NCBI GenBank assembly: GCA_020445165.1
Contig: JAGRHE010000050.1
Location: forward strand, 1 to 14,939
Length of the DNA: 14,939 bases
Direction of reading: 5' to 3'
DNA from: Gammaproteobacteria bacterium
Lineage (GTDB): Bacteria; Pseudomonadota; Gammaproteobacteria; Chromatiales; Sedimenticolaceae
Under the pieces are notes generated by a model that saw only the letters and a list, made by a program, of their open reading frames with translations, was not told the origin of the DNA and made no database searches. How positions within the stretch are numbered: position 1 is the first letter of the stretch; each line of letters starts with the position of its first letter. A program made the translations under genes and the position numbers. Positions 6,166-14,107 of this stretch are shown piece after piece.

Positions 6166-8311
6166 TTGCTGGCGGGACCTCGCAGCTACCGAAGAAGTCG
6201 TAGTGATCAATCGCCTCGAGTATGCCCTGCGCATGCGGCTGGGAAGCGAAGTAGATGCGGTCCTGGTCGATCAATTGCGACAGCTCCTCGTGATGTCGGT
6301 TGGCGACCACGGCCGCCAGTGTATTGCCACGCATCATGTCCTCGTCGGCACCGGAGCCACCGACGGCAAGGATGTGTTCCAACGGAATCTCCAGCAACTG
6401 CGCGACATAGCGCAATGCCTGGCCCTTGGAGGCACGCGACGGCAGGACATCGAGAAACTGTCCGAAGGCGCTGAACACGTTCGCGGTCAGTTCGTGTTTG
6501 CGGATCAAGGTGATGATTTCGTCGATGCCAGGTGCCTTCTGTGGATCGTAGTAGTAAGAGATTTTGCCCGGCCCCTGTTCCTTTTTCGGTTGCAGCTTGA
6601 GTCCCGGCAGATCGTCGAGCAGGCGACGGATCTGTTTCGGATTCCAGTCGTGGTCGATGTGATTGGCCCAGACGTGGTCCTCGGTCAGGTTGCGTCCATA
6701 GTGGATGCGGGAGCCGAGACTGGTAATCAGAACGTCCGGTGACGGGATGCCGTACTTTTTCATCAACGCCAGTGCCGAGTCGATGCGGCGACCGGTCGCG
6801 ATGCCGAAGGTGACACAACGCCGGTTCTCGAGGATGGTGTCGGCGAAGCGCTTGAGCGCGCTCGGGTTGCCCACCAGGTTGAGGTCGAGGTCGGTGAAGA
6901 TGGCGCGATCGCGGTAGCGGATCGCGCGCGGTGGGGGTTGCACCGGCGGTGCGCTCTGCGTGTCCTCGGACAGGGCGGTGACCGCCTTCATGTAGGTTTC
7001 GGCGTGTGCGGTCCAGGCATAGTGCCGACGCACACCGTTGAGCCCGTTGCGCGAGGCGCGTTTCCACGCATCCTTGTCGCGCAGCAGTTTCAGCAGCGCC
7101 TCGGCGATCGCGTTCTTGTCCAGCGGGTCGACGAGTTCGCCGTTGTGACAGTTGCCGATGATGTCGACCGGGCCGCCGTTCTCCGTCGCCACCACCGGTA
7201 GCCCGCTGGCCGCGGCTTCGAGCAGGGTGAGGCCGAACGGTTCAGTCAGTGCCGGGTTGATGAACACACCGCGGCTGGCCGCGGCCAGGCGGTAGATGTC
7301 GGGCACCTCGTCGGCACGATGGCTCTTCGGGAAGGCGACGCGGCCGTACAGGTCATACAGATCGATGGTCATCAGTATGGTGGTCAATACGTTCTGGGCA
7401 CCGGAATCCATGTCGCGGATATCATCCCGGTTGCCAGCGACGATCAGCAGGTTGGCCGCGTGGCGCAACGCCTGCGATTCGCCGAATGCCTCGATCAGGG
7501 TGATGATGTTCTTGCGTTCGTCGGGTCGCGACAGTGCCAGCACCAGGGGCTTGTCGGGATTCGACAGAAAGCGGTTGACCTGCTTGGTGAAAGCAATGCG
7601 CTCGTCGGCGACCGGTGGATGAAACTGCTCGAGATCGGTACCGGGCGGAATTACCACCATGCGGCCCGGATCGTAGTAGTTGTAAAGGCCGTATTGTTCT
7701 TCGATCTCGTTGTGCGTGCTGGTGATCACCAGGTCGGCATTGGCGAGCACCTCCTCTTCGGCATCGATGCGGCGTTCGATGTTGTACGCGGTTTCTATGT
7801 CCTCGCGGGACAGACCGCGGGCGAGCAGCCGTTTGCGCTTGTCGCGTCCGAGTGAGTGTCCGGTGTGGATCAGTGGCTTGCCCAGGAGATGCGCCAGCCG
7901 CACGCCGACGTAGCCAGCGTCTGCATAGTGGCTGTGAATGTAGTCCGGGACACGTTGTTGGCCCTTGAGCCAGTCGGCGAGGTTGTCGGTGAAGCTGTCG
8001 AGGTGATCCCACAACTTCTCCTTGGGGATGTAGCCATCGGGCCCGGCCTGGATGCGCACGATGCGGGCCTTGTCAGACAAAGTCTCGACAGGCTGGGCAT
8101 AGTCGTCACTGACATGCGGATCGCTGACCCGGCGCGTGACCAGGTCGACGCCCGCGACGTCGCTGCGCTGCGCCAGCGCGCGGGCGAGGTCGACGACGTA
8201 CTTCGTCTGTCCGCCGGTATCGGCATCACGGCCCAATTCGAGGTCGTGTCCGCGGATCAGGCCATGGACGCTGATCAGCAGCAGGTACCTGCCCGTTTCG
8301 GTTTCAGTCAT
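6158..8311 (-). CDS. sps: Sucrose-phosphate synthase with degenerate phosphatase-like tail
   Basis: This 717-residue enzyme joins glucose from UDP-glucose (or ADP-glucose) to fructose-6-phosphate. The GT4 part (1-450) has the SPS N-terminal signature HGLIRGHDLELGRD with ADTGGQTKYVVDLARAL (residues 16-45), SHYADAGYVG, HTGHSLGRDKRKRLL, the hinge IPPGTDLEQFHPP, and the donor-site E357-x7-E365 in EPFGLTLLEAAASGLPVV. The C-terminal part (about 465-705) is a HAD fold like sucrose phosphatase, but its motif I reads DLDLN, with N in place of the conserved T, and motif IV reads GGSGADED. It is therefore probably inactive, as in many SPS proteins. It is the first gene of the operon, has a GGGAG ribosome site before the ATG, and overlaps spp by 8 bp. 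Expression is likely osmotically controlled in halotolerant relatives, but no osmo-box is recognisable here. Confidence 0.93.
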   Translation of the reverse strand: MTETETGRYLLLISVHGLIRGHDLELGRDADTGGQTKYVVDLARALAQRSDVAGVDLVTRRVSDPHVSDDYAQPVETLSDKARIVRIQAGPDGYIPKEKLWDHLDSFTDNLADWLKGQQRVPDYIHSHYADAGYVGVRLAHLLGKPLIHTGHSLGRDKRKRLLARGLSREDIETAYNIERRIDAEEEVLANADLVITSTHNEIEEQYGLYNYYDPGRMVVIPPGTDLEQFHPPVADERIAFTKQVNRFLSNPDKPLVLALSRPDERKNIITLIEAFGESQALRHAANLLIVAGNRDDIRDMDSGAQNVLTTILMTIDLYDLYGRVAFPKSHRADEVPDIYRLAAASRGVFINPALTEPFGLTLLEAAASGLPVVATENGGPVDIIGNCHNGELVDPLDKNAIAEALLKLLRDKDAWKRASRNGLNGVRRHYAWTAHAETYMKAVTALSEDTQSAPPVQPPPRAIRYRDRAIFTDLDLNLVGNPSALKRFADTILENRRCVTFGIATGRRIDSALALMKKYGIPSPDVLITSLGSRIHYGRNLTEDHVWANHIDHDWNPKQIRRLLDDLPGLKLQPKKEQGPGKISYYYDPQKAPGIDEIITLIRKHELTANVFSAFGQFLDVLPSRASKGQALRYVAQLLEIPLEHILAVGGSGADEDMMRGNTLAAVVANRHHEELSQLIDQDRIYFASQPHAQGILEAIDHYDFFGSCEVPPANG

Positions 8312-8467
8312 ACAGCTCCCGGGGCCATGTCTGGTGCGTTGTTGTCATCGATATGCTTGTGTCGTCCTGAAGCTTATTGTTCGGACATGTGCATGCGGAT
8401 GCAAACCGCTGGCGCAGACAGCACGGTCTGCACAGGAATGGTGCGCTGCACACAGGCTACGGTCGGC

Positions 8468-8495
8468 TTGTCCTCGACGTGATGTTGTGTAGAAT
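8468..8495 (+). promoter_or_regulatory. Candidate sigma70 promoter of the envelope operon
   Basis: TTGTCC (8468-8473), a 16-bp spacer and TAGAAT (8490-8495) lie 35 bp before the GTG start at 8531. The -35 matches four of six and the -10 matches five of six consensus bases. Confidence 0.5.
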
Positions 8496-8517
8496 CCGGG
8501 CAAAATCACACGTTGAT

Positions 8518-8525
8518 AAAAGGAC
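8518..8525 (+). promoter_or_regulatory. Ribosome binding site deciding a GTG start
   Basis: AAAAGGAC ends five bases before GTG 8531. It overlaps the beginning of the longer TTG-initiated frame, so that frame has no proper site. Confidence 0.6.
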
Positions 8526-8530
8526 ATTCC

Positions 8531-9436
8531 GTGTTGCGTTTCCTGCCTGCCCGAATCGTCGCGGCCGCTCTTGCCGTCGCACTGGTAACTCCTGTACCCG
8601 TCATCGCCGATGAGGCACAGCCCGCTGTGGCGATCAAAGAGCCGAAAGTCAGTGAAAAGATCAACAAGTATGCGCTGCCTCATCTGAACATCGAGCGCCT
8701 GTGGGCGGAGCTGGAAGCGTCTTTTCGTGCGACCCGCAAGCTCCGCGTGCTGAGCCGTGACAAGGAGGTGATCGCCGATCTGCGTGAGGAACAGCAGTTT
8801 GCCGAGTCGGACCTGGCCAAGGGTGACGCGGCGGCGACCGGCGAGATGAGCAACGCGCATTACCTCATCCTGCCCAAGGTGCAGGATTTCAAGTTCTATC
8901 GTTCGGCCACTCCGTTGCCGAATTTCGACAGCAAGTACCGGCGCCAGGACTCGGGTTTGTTACAGCTGACCGTGCAGATGGTCGATACGACCAGCGGTCA
9001 GGTTAAGGCGAATTTCGATCTGACCAGTCGTTTTTCCACCGGTGCGCAGATTGTGAACAGCAAAGCCGGATCGCCGAACAGCACCCACTTCACGGACATG
9101 GCGAAGGAAGTCGCCGCGCAGCTTGCTGATCAGTTCGTCGCTGCCGTTTTTCCGATGAAGGTGGTCCAGCGCACGCGTGGCGGGCAGGTGATCATCAACC
9201 GCGGCAAGGATGGCGGCATGCAGATGGGCGAGACGCTCGAGGTGTTCTTTGCCGGCGAGGAGCTGATCGATCCGGATACCGGCATGTCGCTCGGTTCCAG
9301 CGAGGAGTTTGTCGGTACGGTCGAGGTCGTGCGCATCAATCCCAAGGTGACTTATGCCAAGATCGTGTCGGAACTCGATCCGGTCAACGGCCCCATCAAT
9401 ACCGGCGACATCGTGCGCAGACCGCAGAAAAAATAA
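8531..9436 (+). CDS. Secreted CsgG/LpoB-like periplasmic protein
   Basis: This 301-residue protein has a Sec signal peptide (hydrophobic 9-25, likely cut after PVIA at 26) and no lipobox. The body (about 45-210) resembles the CsgG/TolB-N/LpoB anticodon-binding-like fold: RKLRVLSRDKEVIADLREEQQF, NAHYLILPKVQDF, then a strand pair describing a variable and a VDTTSGQV turn. A C-terminal SH3-like domain follows, with FPMKVV, IINRGKDGGMQMGE (I222-N223-R224) and IDPDTGMSLGS, as in FlgT-type tails. It aligns module by module with the middle unit of the next gene, so they look like paralogues. The GTG at 8531 is chosen over TTG at 8513 because AAAAGGAC (8518-8525) sits correctly before it and the signal peptide then starts cleanly. 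The function is unknown; context suggests envelope assembly. Confidence 0.75.
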   Translation: MLRFLPARIVAAALAVALVTPVPVIADEAQPAVAIKEPKVSEKINKYALPHLNIERLWAELEASFRATRKLRVLSRDKEVIADLREEQQFAESDLAKGDAAATGEMSNAHYLILPKVQDFKFYRSATPLPNFDSKYRRQDSGLLQLTVQMVDTTSGQVKANFDLTSRFSTGAQIVNSKAGSPNSTHFTDMAKEVAAQLADQFVAAVFPMKVVQRTRGGQVIINRGKDGGMQMGETLEVFFAGEELIDPDTGMSLGSSEEFVGTVEVVRINPKVTYAKIVSELDPVNGPINTGDIVRRPQKK

Positions 9437-9483
9437 GCAACGACAACAGGCGGCGCGCGGCGTCGCGCATCGCTGAGTGGACC

Positions 9484-9489
9484 GGGAGG
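9484..9489 (+). promoter_or_regulatory. Ribosome binding site deciding the start of the triple-module gene
   Basis: GGGAGG is eight bases from ATG 9498 but only two from ATG 9492 and downstream of GTG 9477, so 9498 is the best start. Confidence 0.65.
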
Positions 9490-9497
9490 TCATGGAT

Positions 9498-11984
9498 ATG
9501 CAGCCGAAGCGGATGGTTCTCGCCGTCTTGACGTTCTTTCTGATTGGTCTCGCCGAGGCCGCTCCCCAGTCACTGCAGGTGGCGGACAACCAGGTACGTA
9601 TTGCGGTGATGGGCCAGGAGGATTTCCATCCCGATCGCGCTGTTCCCGGCAACGTGCGTTCGTTGCCCGATGACCTGGCGGCACGCGTCATCGAGCACCT
9701 CAACGGCACGCGCCGTTTCTCGGTGGTCGAGCGTACCGCACTTCGTCGGGTAGTGCGCGAGCAGCAGTTCGGCAAGGAAAAGTCGGCCAGTGATCTCGAC
9801 CGGGTCATCGAGAAGACGGTTGAAACCCTGCCGGATGTCAGCGGCTGGACCGTCGCGGCAGCGAGCACCGCGGCCAACTACAACGACACGCTGAAGGAAT
9901 TCCAGGACCTGGGCACTACGGTCGGTGCCGACTATATCGTTTACGCAGTGCTGGAAAAGCACCAGGGTTCGAGCAAGACCACGGCGATACCGTTCAGCGA
10001 CCGCGGCCGTACCATGACCGAAAATCGCGTCGATGCCCGCCTTCGCCTGCGCGTCATCGAAAGCAGGCACGGACGCATCATCGGTGCCGACAGTATCCGC
10101 ACCCGGATCAGCGAGGCCGTGTTTACCGGCCGCGAGGCGCGCAACGACGAGTACGCGATGTTCGATCACCTGGGCAAGCAGGCGGCCTTGCGTGTGCTCG
10201 ATATTGTCTTTCCCGCCCGCATCGTCGATGCCGATCCCTACATCGTCAACCGCGGTGCCAACGAAGCCGTCTCGGTCGGTGACCGTTTCGAGATCGTGCG
10301 CGAGGGCAAGGAGATCAAGGATGATTCGGGCATCGTCATCGGCCGCCTGAACGAGCCGGTCGGCGTTGCCCGTGTGGCCCAGGTGCAGGACACCTTCGCC
10401 GTGCTCACGCCCGAGTCCGGTCAGTTCGCAGTCAACGACCTGGCCAGGCAGCAACGTGCAGACGATGCGTCTGCCGCAGCACCTGCCCGGACCGCTGCGT
10501 CGGCGGTCACGGCGGCTGCGGCAGCATCGTCGGGGCGCCCGCGCCTCGCGGTCGGACTGGTCAAGGCGCGTTCGACCGCGACCACCGGGATCGATGCCAA
10601 TCTGCACATCCCCGCATTCACCGACACCCTGATCTCGCGCCTTGCGCAGACCAAGCGCTTTCAGCTGATCGACCGCCAGGAAGTGGATCAACTGCTCGAC
10701 GAGCAACTGGCGCAGGCGATGGCCGAGAACCGTGACCTGCCGTCCGCGATGGGCAACCTGGCCGGGGCCGACTACCTGGTGATCGGCAGCATCGCCAACT
10801 TCGCGATCGAGCGGGTCACGATGCGCCTGCCCGGTTCCGACCGAATCCTGGTCACACACCAGGGCAGGGTCGAGGGCAACATGCGGGTGGTCGATGCGCG
10901 CAGTGGCGACGTGCTGGACTCGCGCAAGGTCTCGATTCTCGAAGAAATGTCAGACCCGGCGGGCGAGACGCAGCTGATCAGCAACCTGGCCGATGCCTAC
11001 GCGGACCAGACCACGGTCAACCTGATGAATGCCATCTTCCCGATCAAGGTGGCTGCGGTCGTTTCGGGTGTTGCCTACATCAATCGTGGTAGCGATGGCG
11101 GACTGTCGAATGGTGAGGTGCTCACCGCGGTGCGCCCCGGGCAGCCGATCATCGATCCCGATACCGGCGTGCAATTGGGCAGTGCCGAGACCGAACTCGG
11201 TCAGCTGACCCTGGCCGAGGTCGAGGACGCGCGTTCCAAGGCGCCGGTCGGACAGCTGCAATTGCAGACCGGTGACATTCTCAAGCGTCAGCCCGAAGCG
11301 AAAGGTCAGCGCAGCGGCCGTTCGGTCGCCGACCGTGCGCCGGTCCGCAGTGGTGGCAGTGTCGACGAGCCAGGCGGTGAGCCCGTCACGCTGGCGGTGG
11401 GCAAGATCCGGATCAATCCGCGCGGCCGCAATCAGGCCGTTCGTGGTGCGAACATCGATCGTGTCACCAATGACCTGATGGTCAAGTTGTCGCAGTTCCC
11501 GGAATTCGATGTGATGGAACGGGCAGAGATCGATCAGATCATCGACGAGAAGGCGCTGACCGGTATGGCGCAGGGGCGTTCGATCCCGGCCGCGATGCGT
11601 GAGCTCGATGGCGCCGATTACCTGCTGATCGCCACCATCGATGATTTTCTGATCCGCACCGAACGCAAGAAGATTCCCTACACGGACGAAATCCAGACGC
11701 GTCACTTCGGCACTGTCGAATCGACCCTGCGCATGGTCGACGTACACAGTGGCCGGCTGGTTGGTGCCGACAAGATCCGTCTGAGTGAGCGTATCCGCGA
11801 TGCGGCGGATACGGCCGTCGCGGTGTCGGACCTGCTCGACCTGTACACCTCAGAGCTCGTACATCGCATCAGTGACAACCTGAAAGCGCGGCAACGCGGC
11901 GAGGACACCCGTCCCGAGCGCCCATTGCTCGATGCCGATCGGCCGAAGCCGGTCATGCCGGCCGTGCGACGCCCGAACTTCTGA
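9498..11984 (+). CDS. Secreted protein with three tandem CsgG/LpoB-like modules
   Basis: This 828-residue protein has a Sec signal peptide (hydrophobic 6-19, likely cut near AEAA 19-22). Three repeats follow. Module 1 (about 33-235: RFSVVERTALRRVVREQQF, VGADYIVYAVLE) is followed by an SH3-like unit (240-325: YIVNRGANEAVSVGDRFEIV). After an Ala-rich linker (about 326-345), module 2 (347-515: FQLIDRQEVDQLLDEQL, AGADYLVIGSIANF) has its own SH3-like unit (520-600: YINRGSDGG, IDPDTGVQLGS). Module 3 (630-800: FDVMERAEIDQIIDEKAL, DGADYLLIATIDDF) lacks the SH3-like unit and ends in a charged, proline-containing tail. The modules resemble the periplasmic fold of CsgG, TolB-N and LpoB. There is no lipobox and no membrane segment, so it is probably periplasmic. 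It lies second in an operon ending in lpoB. Its exact role is unknown; a scaffold or oligomeric ring is one possibility. Confidence 0.78.
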   Translation: MQPKRMVLAVLTFFLIGLAEAAPQSLQVADNQVRIAVMGQEDFHPDRAVPGNVRSLPDDLAARVIEHLNGTRRFSVVERTALRRVVREQQFGKEKSASDLDRVIEKTVETLPDVSGWTVAAASTAANYNDTLKEFQDLGTTVGADYIVYAVLEKHQGSSKTTAIPFSDRGRTMTENRVDARLRLRVIESRHGRIIGADSIRTRISEAVFTGREARNDEYAMFDHLGKQAALRVLDIVFPARIVDADPYIVNRGANEAVSVGDRFEIVREGKEIKDDSGIVIGRLNEPVGVARVAQVQDTFAVLTPESGQFAVNDLARQQRADDASAAAPARTAASAVTAAAAASSGRPRLAVGLVKARSTATTGIDANLHIPAFTDTLISRLAQTKRFQLIDRQEVDQLLDEQLAQAMAENRDLPSAMGNLAGADYLVIGSIANFAIERVTMRLPGSDRILVTHQGRVEGNMRVVDARSGDVLDSRKVSILEEMSDPAGETQLISNLADAYADQTTVNLMNAIFPIKVAAVVSGVAYINRGSDGGLSNGEVLTAVRPGQPIIDPDTGVQLGSAETELGQLTLAEVEDARSKAPVGQLQLQTGDILKRQPEAKGQRSGRSVADRAPVRSGGSVDEPGGEPVTLAVGKIRINPRGRNQAVRGANIDRVTNDLMVKLSQFPEFDVMERAEIDQIIDEKALTGMAQGRSIPAAMRELDGADYLLIATIDDFLIRTERKKIPYTDEIQTRHFGTVESTLRMVDVHSGRLVGADKIRLSERIRDAADTAVAVSDLLDLYTSELVHRISDNLKARQRGEDTRPERPLLDADRPKPVMPAVRRPNF

Positions 11985-12024
11985 GTAAATTTTCAATCTC
12001 GTTTTAGTGAGTGGAGCAGGAGCT

Positions 12025-13614
12025 ATGCCCAACAACAAGGCGGTCGTGCTCGGCGCGTTGCTGATCAGTCTGACGATCAACGGGCCGGCGCTGGCCTTCA
12101 ACCCTCTCGAATCCTTTGGCCAGGCGATGCAGAACGCTGTGCAACAGTCGCAGCAGCGCCAGGCCGCCCCGCAGCAACAGGCTGCCGCCACGCCACCGGG
12201 CGATCTCGGCATCGCCATGGCAGGCAAGCGCCAGGTGGTCTACGAGGGTTATTCGAAGGATATGTTGCCGGTCAAGAAACTGCTTGCCGATGGCCAGGCT
12301 GCGCAGGCCTACCAAACTGCATTGCCGCAGGGCAAGTCGCTCGAAGAGCTCGATATGCTCGGCAGTCTCGAGGCGGGTACGCTGGCGATCGATGCGGGCA
12401 TGCTCGAGCAGGCCAAGGTCGGTTTCCAGAAGGCCGAGATGTCGCTTGATCAGAAAGATGGTCGCAGCACGGTGGGCGGTTTCTTCTCCGGCACCAAGGA
12501 CACTTTGTTGTCGACGCTGACCGGTAATGCCGAACTCGGCGAGTACCAGGGTGCCGGTTACGAGCGCGTGCTGATGCTCAACTACAAATCGATTGCACAT
12601 CTGCTCGACGGCGAACGCGCCGCTTACAACGTGACCCGCAGGGCCATTGATCTGCAGAACATCGAGAAGAAGAAGTTCGACGAACTTGTGCGCGAGGCCC
12701 GGGAGAAGATTGCCAAGGAAGAGGCCGAGCAGAAAAGCAAGGGCGCGGATCTCGGATCGTACGGCCTCGCTGATGTGGTCGAAGAACAATACCAGTCGAC
12801 CGAGCGCCAGGCACTCAAGGTTCCGCATGCGTTCGTCAACCCTTTTGGTTTCTACATCGCCGGAGTCGTTCAGGAACTCGACAGTTACGAGGACAAGAGC
12901 CTGCGTGACAATGCCCGCATCTCTTACAACAAGGCGCTCGAGCTGAATCCGAAGAGCGATGTCATCAAGCAGGCCGCGGCTGATATGCGCAAGCCGGCCG
13001 CGAGCAACAAGCGCCTGGTCAACGTGATCATCGCTGACGGCTTCGCGCCCGAGAAGAAGCTGCTCAAGTTCGATCTGAGTCTCGGCGCCTCGTTGCCGAC
13101 CGTGATCGAGCTGCCCGTGTACGAGCCGGTCGACAGCCGGGTTGCGCGAGTCGAGATCCAGACCACTGGCGGCAAGCGCTGGTCGCGGGCATCCGAGGTG
13201 GCGGATATCTCTGCATTGGCATTGCGATTCCAGAAGGACGCTGGACCGATTCAGCAGTTGCGCATGATGACGACCGTGGTGCGCAACGTGATCGAAGGGC
13301 AGGCATGGAACAATGCGCAGGAGAAGGCCGGTGTGTTCGGTTCGGTGTTCGGCAAGTTGAAGGAAGCGCGCGATGAGTTGGCGCATCCCGATATGCGCTC
13401 ATGGACGACCCTGCCTTCGCGCCTGCTGGCAGCCCGGTTCTTCGTGCCCACCTCGGTGTCGCGGATCAAGATCGTTGCCTTCGATTCGCGCGGGCGACAG
13501 GTCGCCAGTGAACTGGTCGATATCGACAAGGATAGCCATAACGTGGTCTATGCACGCGTGATCGACAACAAGATCTACGCGTCATCGAGCAAGAAGATGT
13601 GGGTGAAATCATGA
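12025..13614 (+). CDS. Secreted COG3014-like repeat protein of the lpoB operon
   Basis: This 529-residue protein has a signal peptide (residues 6-23, cut after ALA at 24), then a Gln/Ala-rich stretch (about 35-60). A helical repeat body includes YQGAGYERVLMLNYKSIAHLL (from about 173), which resembles the COG3014 family often found beside ycfL and lpoB, then a charged helix (EKKKFDELVREAREKIAKEE, about 212-231) that could be a coiled coil, and a TPR-like ARISYNKALELNP near 296. The C-terminal 200 residues look beta-rich and contain no motif I know. The ATG at 12025 is preceded by AGGAG, is 40 bp from the previous gene, and is preferred to the ATG/GTG further upstream. The TGA overlaps the next ATG (ATGA), so the two are translationally coupled. 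Its molecular function is not known. Confidence 0.75.
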   Translation: MPNNKAVVLGALLISLTINGPALAFNPLESFGQAMQNAVQQSQQRQAAPQQQAAATPPGDLGIAMAGKRQVVYEGYSKDMLPVKKLLADGQAAQAYQTALPQGKSLEELDMLGSLEAGTLAIDAGMLEQAKVGFQKAEMSLDQKDGRSTVGGFFSGTKDTLLSTLTGNAELGEYQGAGYERVLMLNYKSIAHLLDGERAAYNVTRRAIDLQNIEKKKFDELVREAREKIAKEEAEQKSKGADLGSYGLADVVEEQYQSTERQALKVPHAFVNPFGFYIAGVVQELDSYEDKSLRDNARISYNKALELNPKSDVIKQAAADMRKPAASNKRLVNVIIADGFAPEKKLLKFDLSLGASLPTVIELPVYEPVDSRVARVEIQTTGGKRWSRASEVADISALALRFQKDAGPIQQLRMMTTVVRNVIEGQAWNNAQEKAGVFGSVFGKLKEARDELAHPDMRSWTTLPSRLLAARFFVPTSVSRIKIVAFDSRGRQVASELVDIDKDSHNVVYARVIDNKIYASSSKKMWVKS

Positions 13615-14087
13615 AGTATTCAAAATCGATCCCGACAGTTGCCGGTCTTGCAATGGCAGCGATGCTGACAAGCGGCTGTGTGACGGATGCTGCCGTGTCG
13701 GATCCCAACGTACGCCACTACCAGCAGGACACCATCAACGCGAGCAATCCGCGCGCTCGCCTGATCCTTGGTTCGAAGGACCTGGTCGGTCAGATCGCTC
13801 TGGTCGATGCACGTCTGGGATCTGCGGGTGAGTTGGCCAAGGGCGAGGTGTCGGTGCAGAACCTGAGCAACAATCGCTACACGCTGGAATACCAGTATGC
13901 ATGGGAGGACAAGGACGGTTTCAGCATCGGTGAGAACCGGGTCTGGAAGCGTTTCACGCTCGGACCGCGCGACCTGCAGAGTTTCCGTTCGATCGCCAGC
14001 GACCCGCGTGCTTATGCCTTCACGATGACGGTGCGGCTGCCGGACGATCTGTTCATTCACCAGGAAAAATATCTCGATAGACAATAA
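13611..14087 (+). CDS. ycfL: YcfL-family lipoprotein (DUF1425)
   Basis: This 158-residue protein is exported. An 18-residue hydrophobic leader ends in TSGC, with C23 as the likely lipidated residue (Thr at -3 is unusual but tolerated) and Val at +2, which suggests outer-membrane sorting. The mature part is a small beta-sandwich-like domain with LGSKDLVGQIALVDARLGSAGELAKGEV in two segments, YTLEYQYAWEDKDGF and LGPRDLQSFRSIASDPRA, matching the YcfL pattern. The start at 13611 overlaps the previous stop (ATGA); an in-frame ATG at 13599 is an alternative but would lengthen the signal peptide. In Escherichia coli ycfL is directly upstream of lpoB, as here. Its function in the cell wall remains unproven. 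Confidence 0.85.
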   Translation: MKYSKSIPTVAGLAMAAMLTSGCVTDAAVSDPNVRHYQQDTINASNPRARLILGSKDLVGQIALVDARLGSAGELAKGEVSVQNLSNNRYTLEYQYAWEDKDGFSIGENRVWKRFTLGPRDLQSFRSIASDPRAYAFTMTVRLPDDLFIHQEKYLDRQ

Positions 14088-14107
14088 AACCCAGGGAGTA
14101 ATCGCGC

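Larger units (their letters stand above)
8312..8530. promoter_or_regulatory. Divergent intergenic region between sps and the lpoB operon
   Basis: These 219 bp serve two operons pointing away from each other. On the plus strand a sigma70-like pair is visible (separate entry). On the minus strand the best candidate for sps is TTGCAT (8399-8404 read in reverse), 17 bp, then AACAAT (8376-8381 read in reverse), which is weak. A near-direct repeat, CTGCACAGG/CTGCACACAGG (8428-8455), could bind a regulator. I see no riboswitch or small RNA with confidence. Confidence 0.45.

Noticed and set aside
5290..6474. A 394-codon plus-strand frame opposite fruK, spp and sps
   Set aside because: It spans two clear minus-strand enzyme genes and encodes no recognisable domain.
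9570..10859. A 429-codon open frame on the minus strand inside the triple-module gene
   Set aside because: It is an antisense shadow of GC-rich coding DNA, rich in R, D and H with no domain; the plus-strand gene has a signal peptide and repeated modules.
12004..13386. A 460-codon minus-strand frame opposite the COG3014-like gene
   Set aside because: No ribosome site and low-complexity L/R/H-rich translation; the plus-strand frame has the signal peptide and the coupled stop-start.
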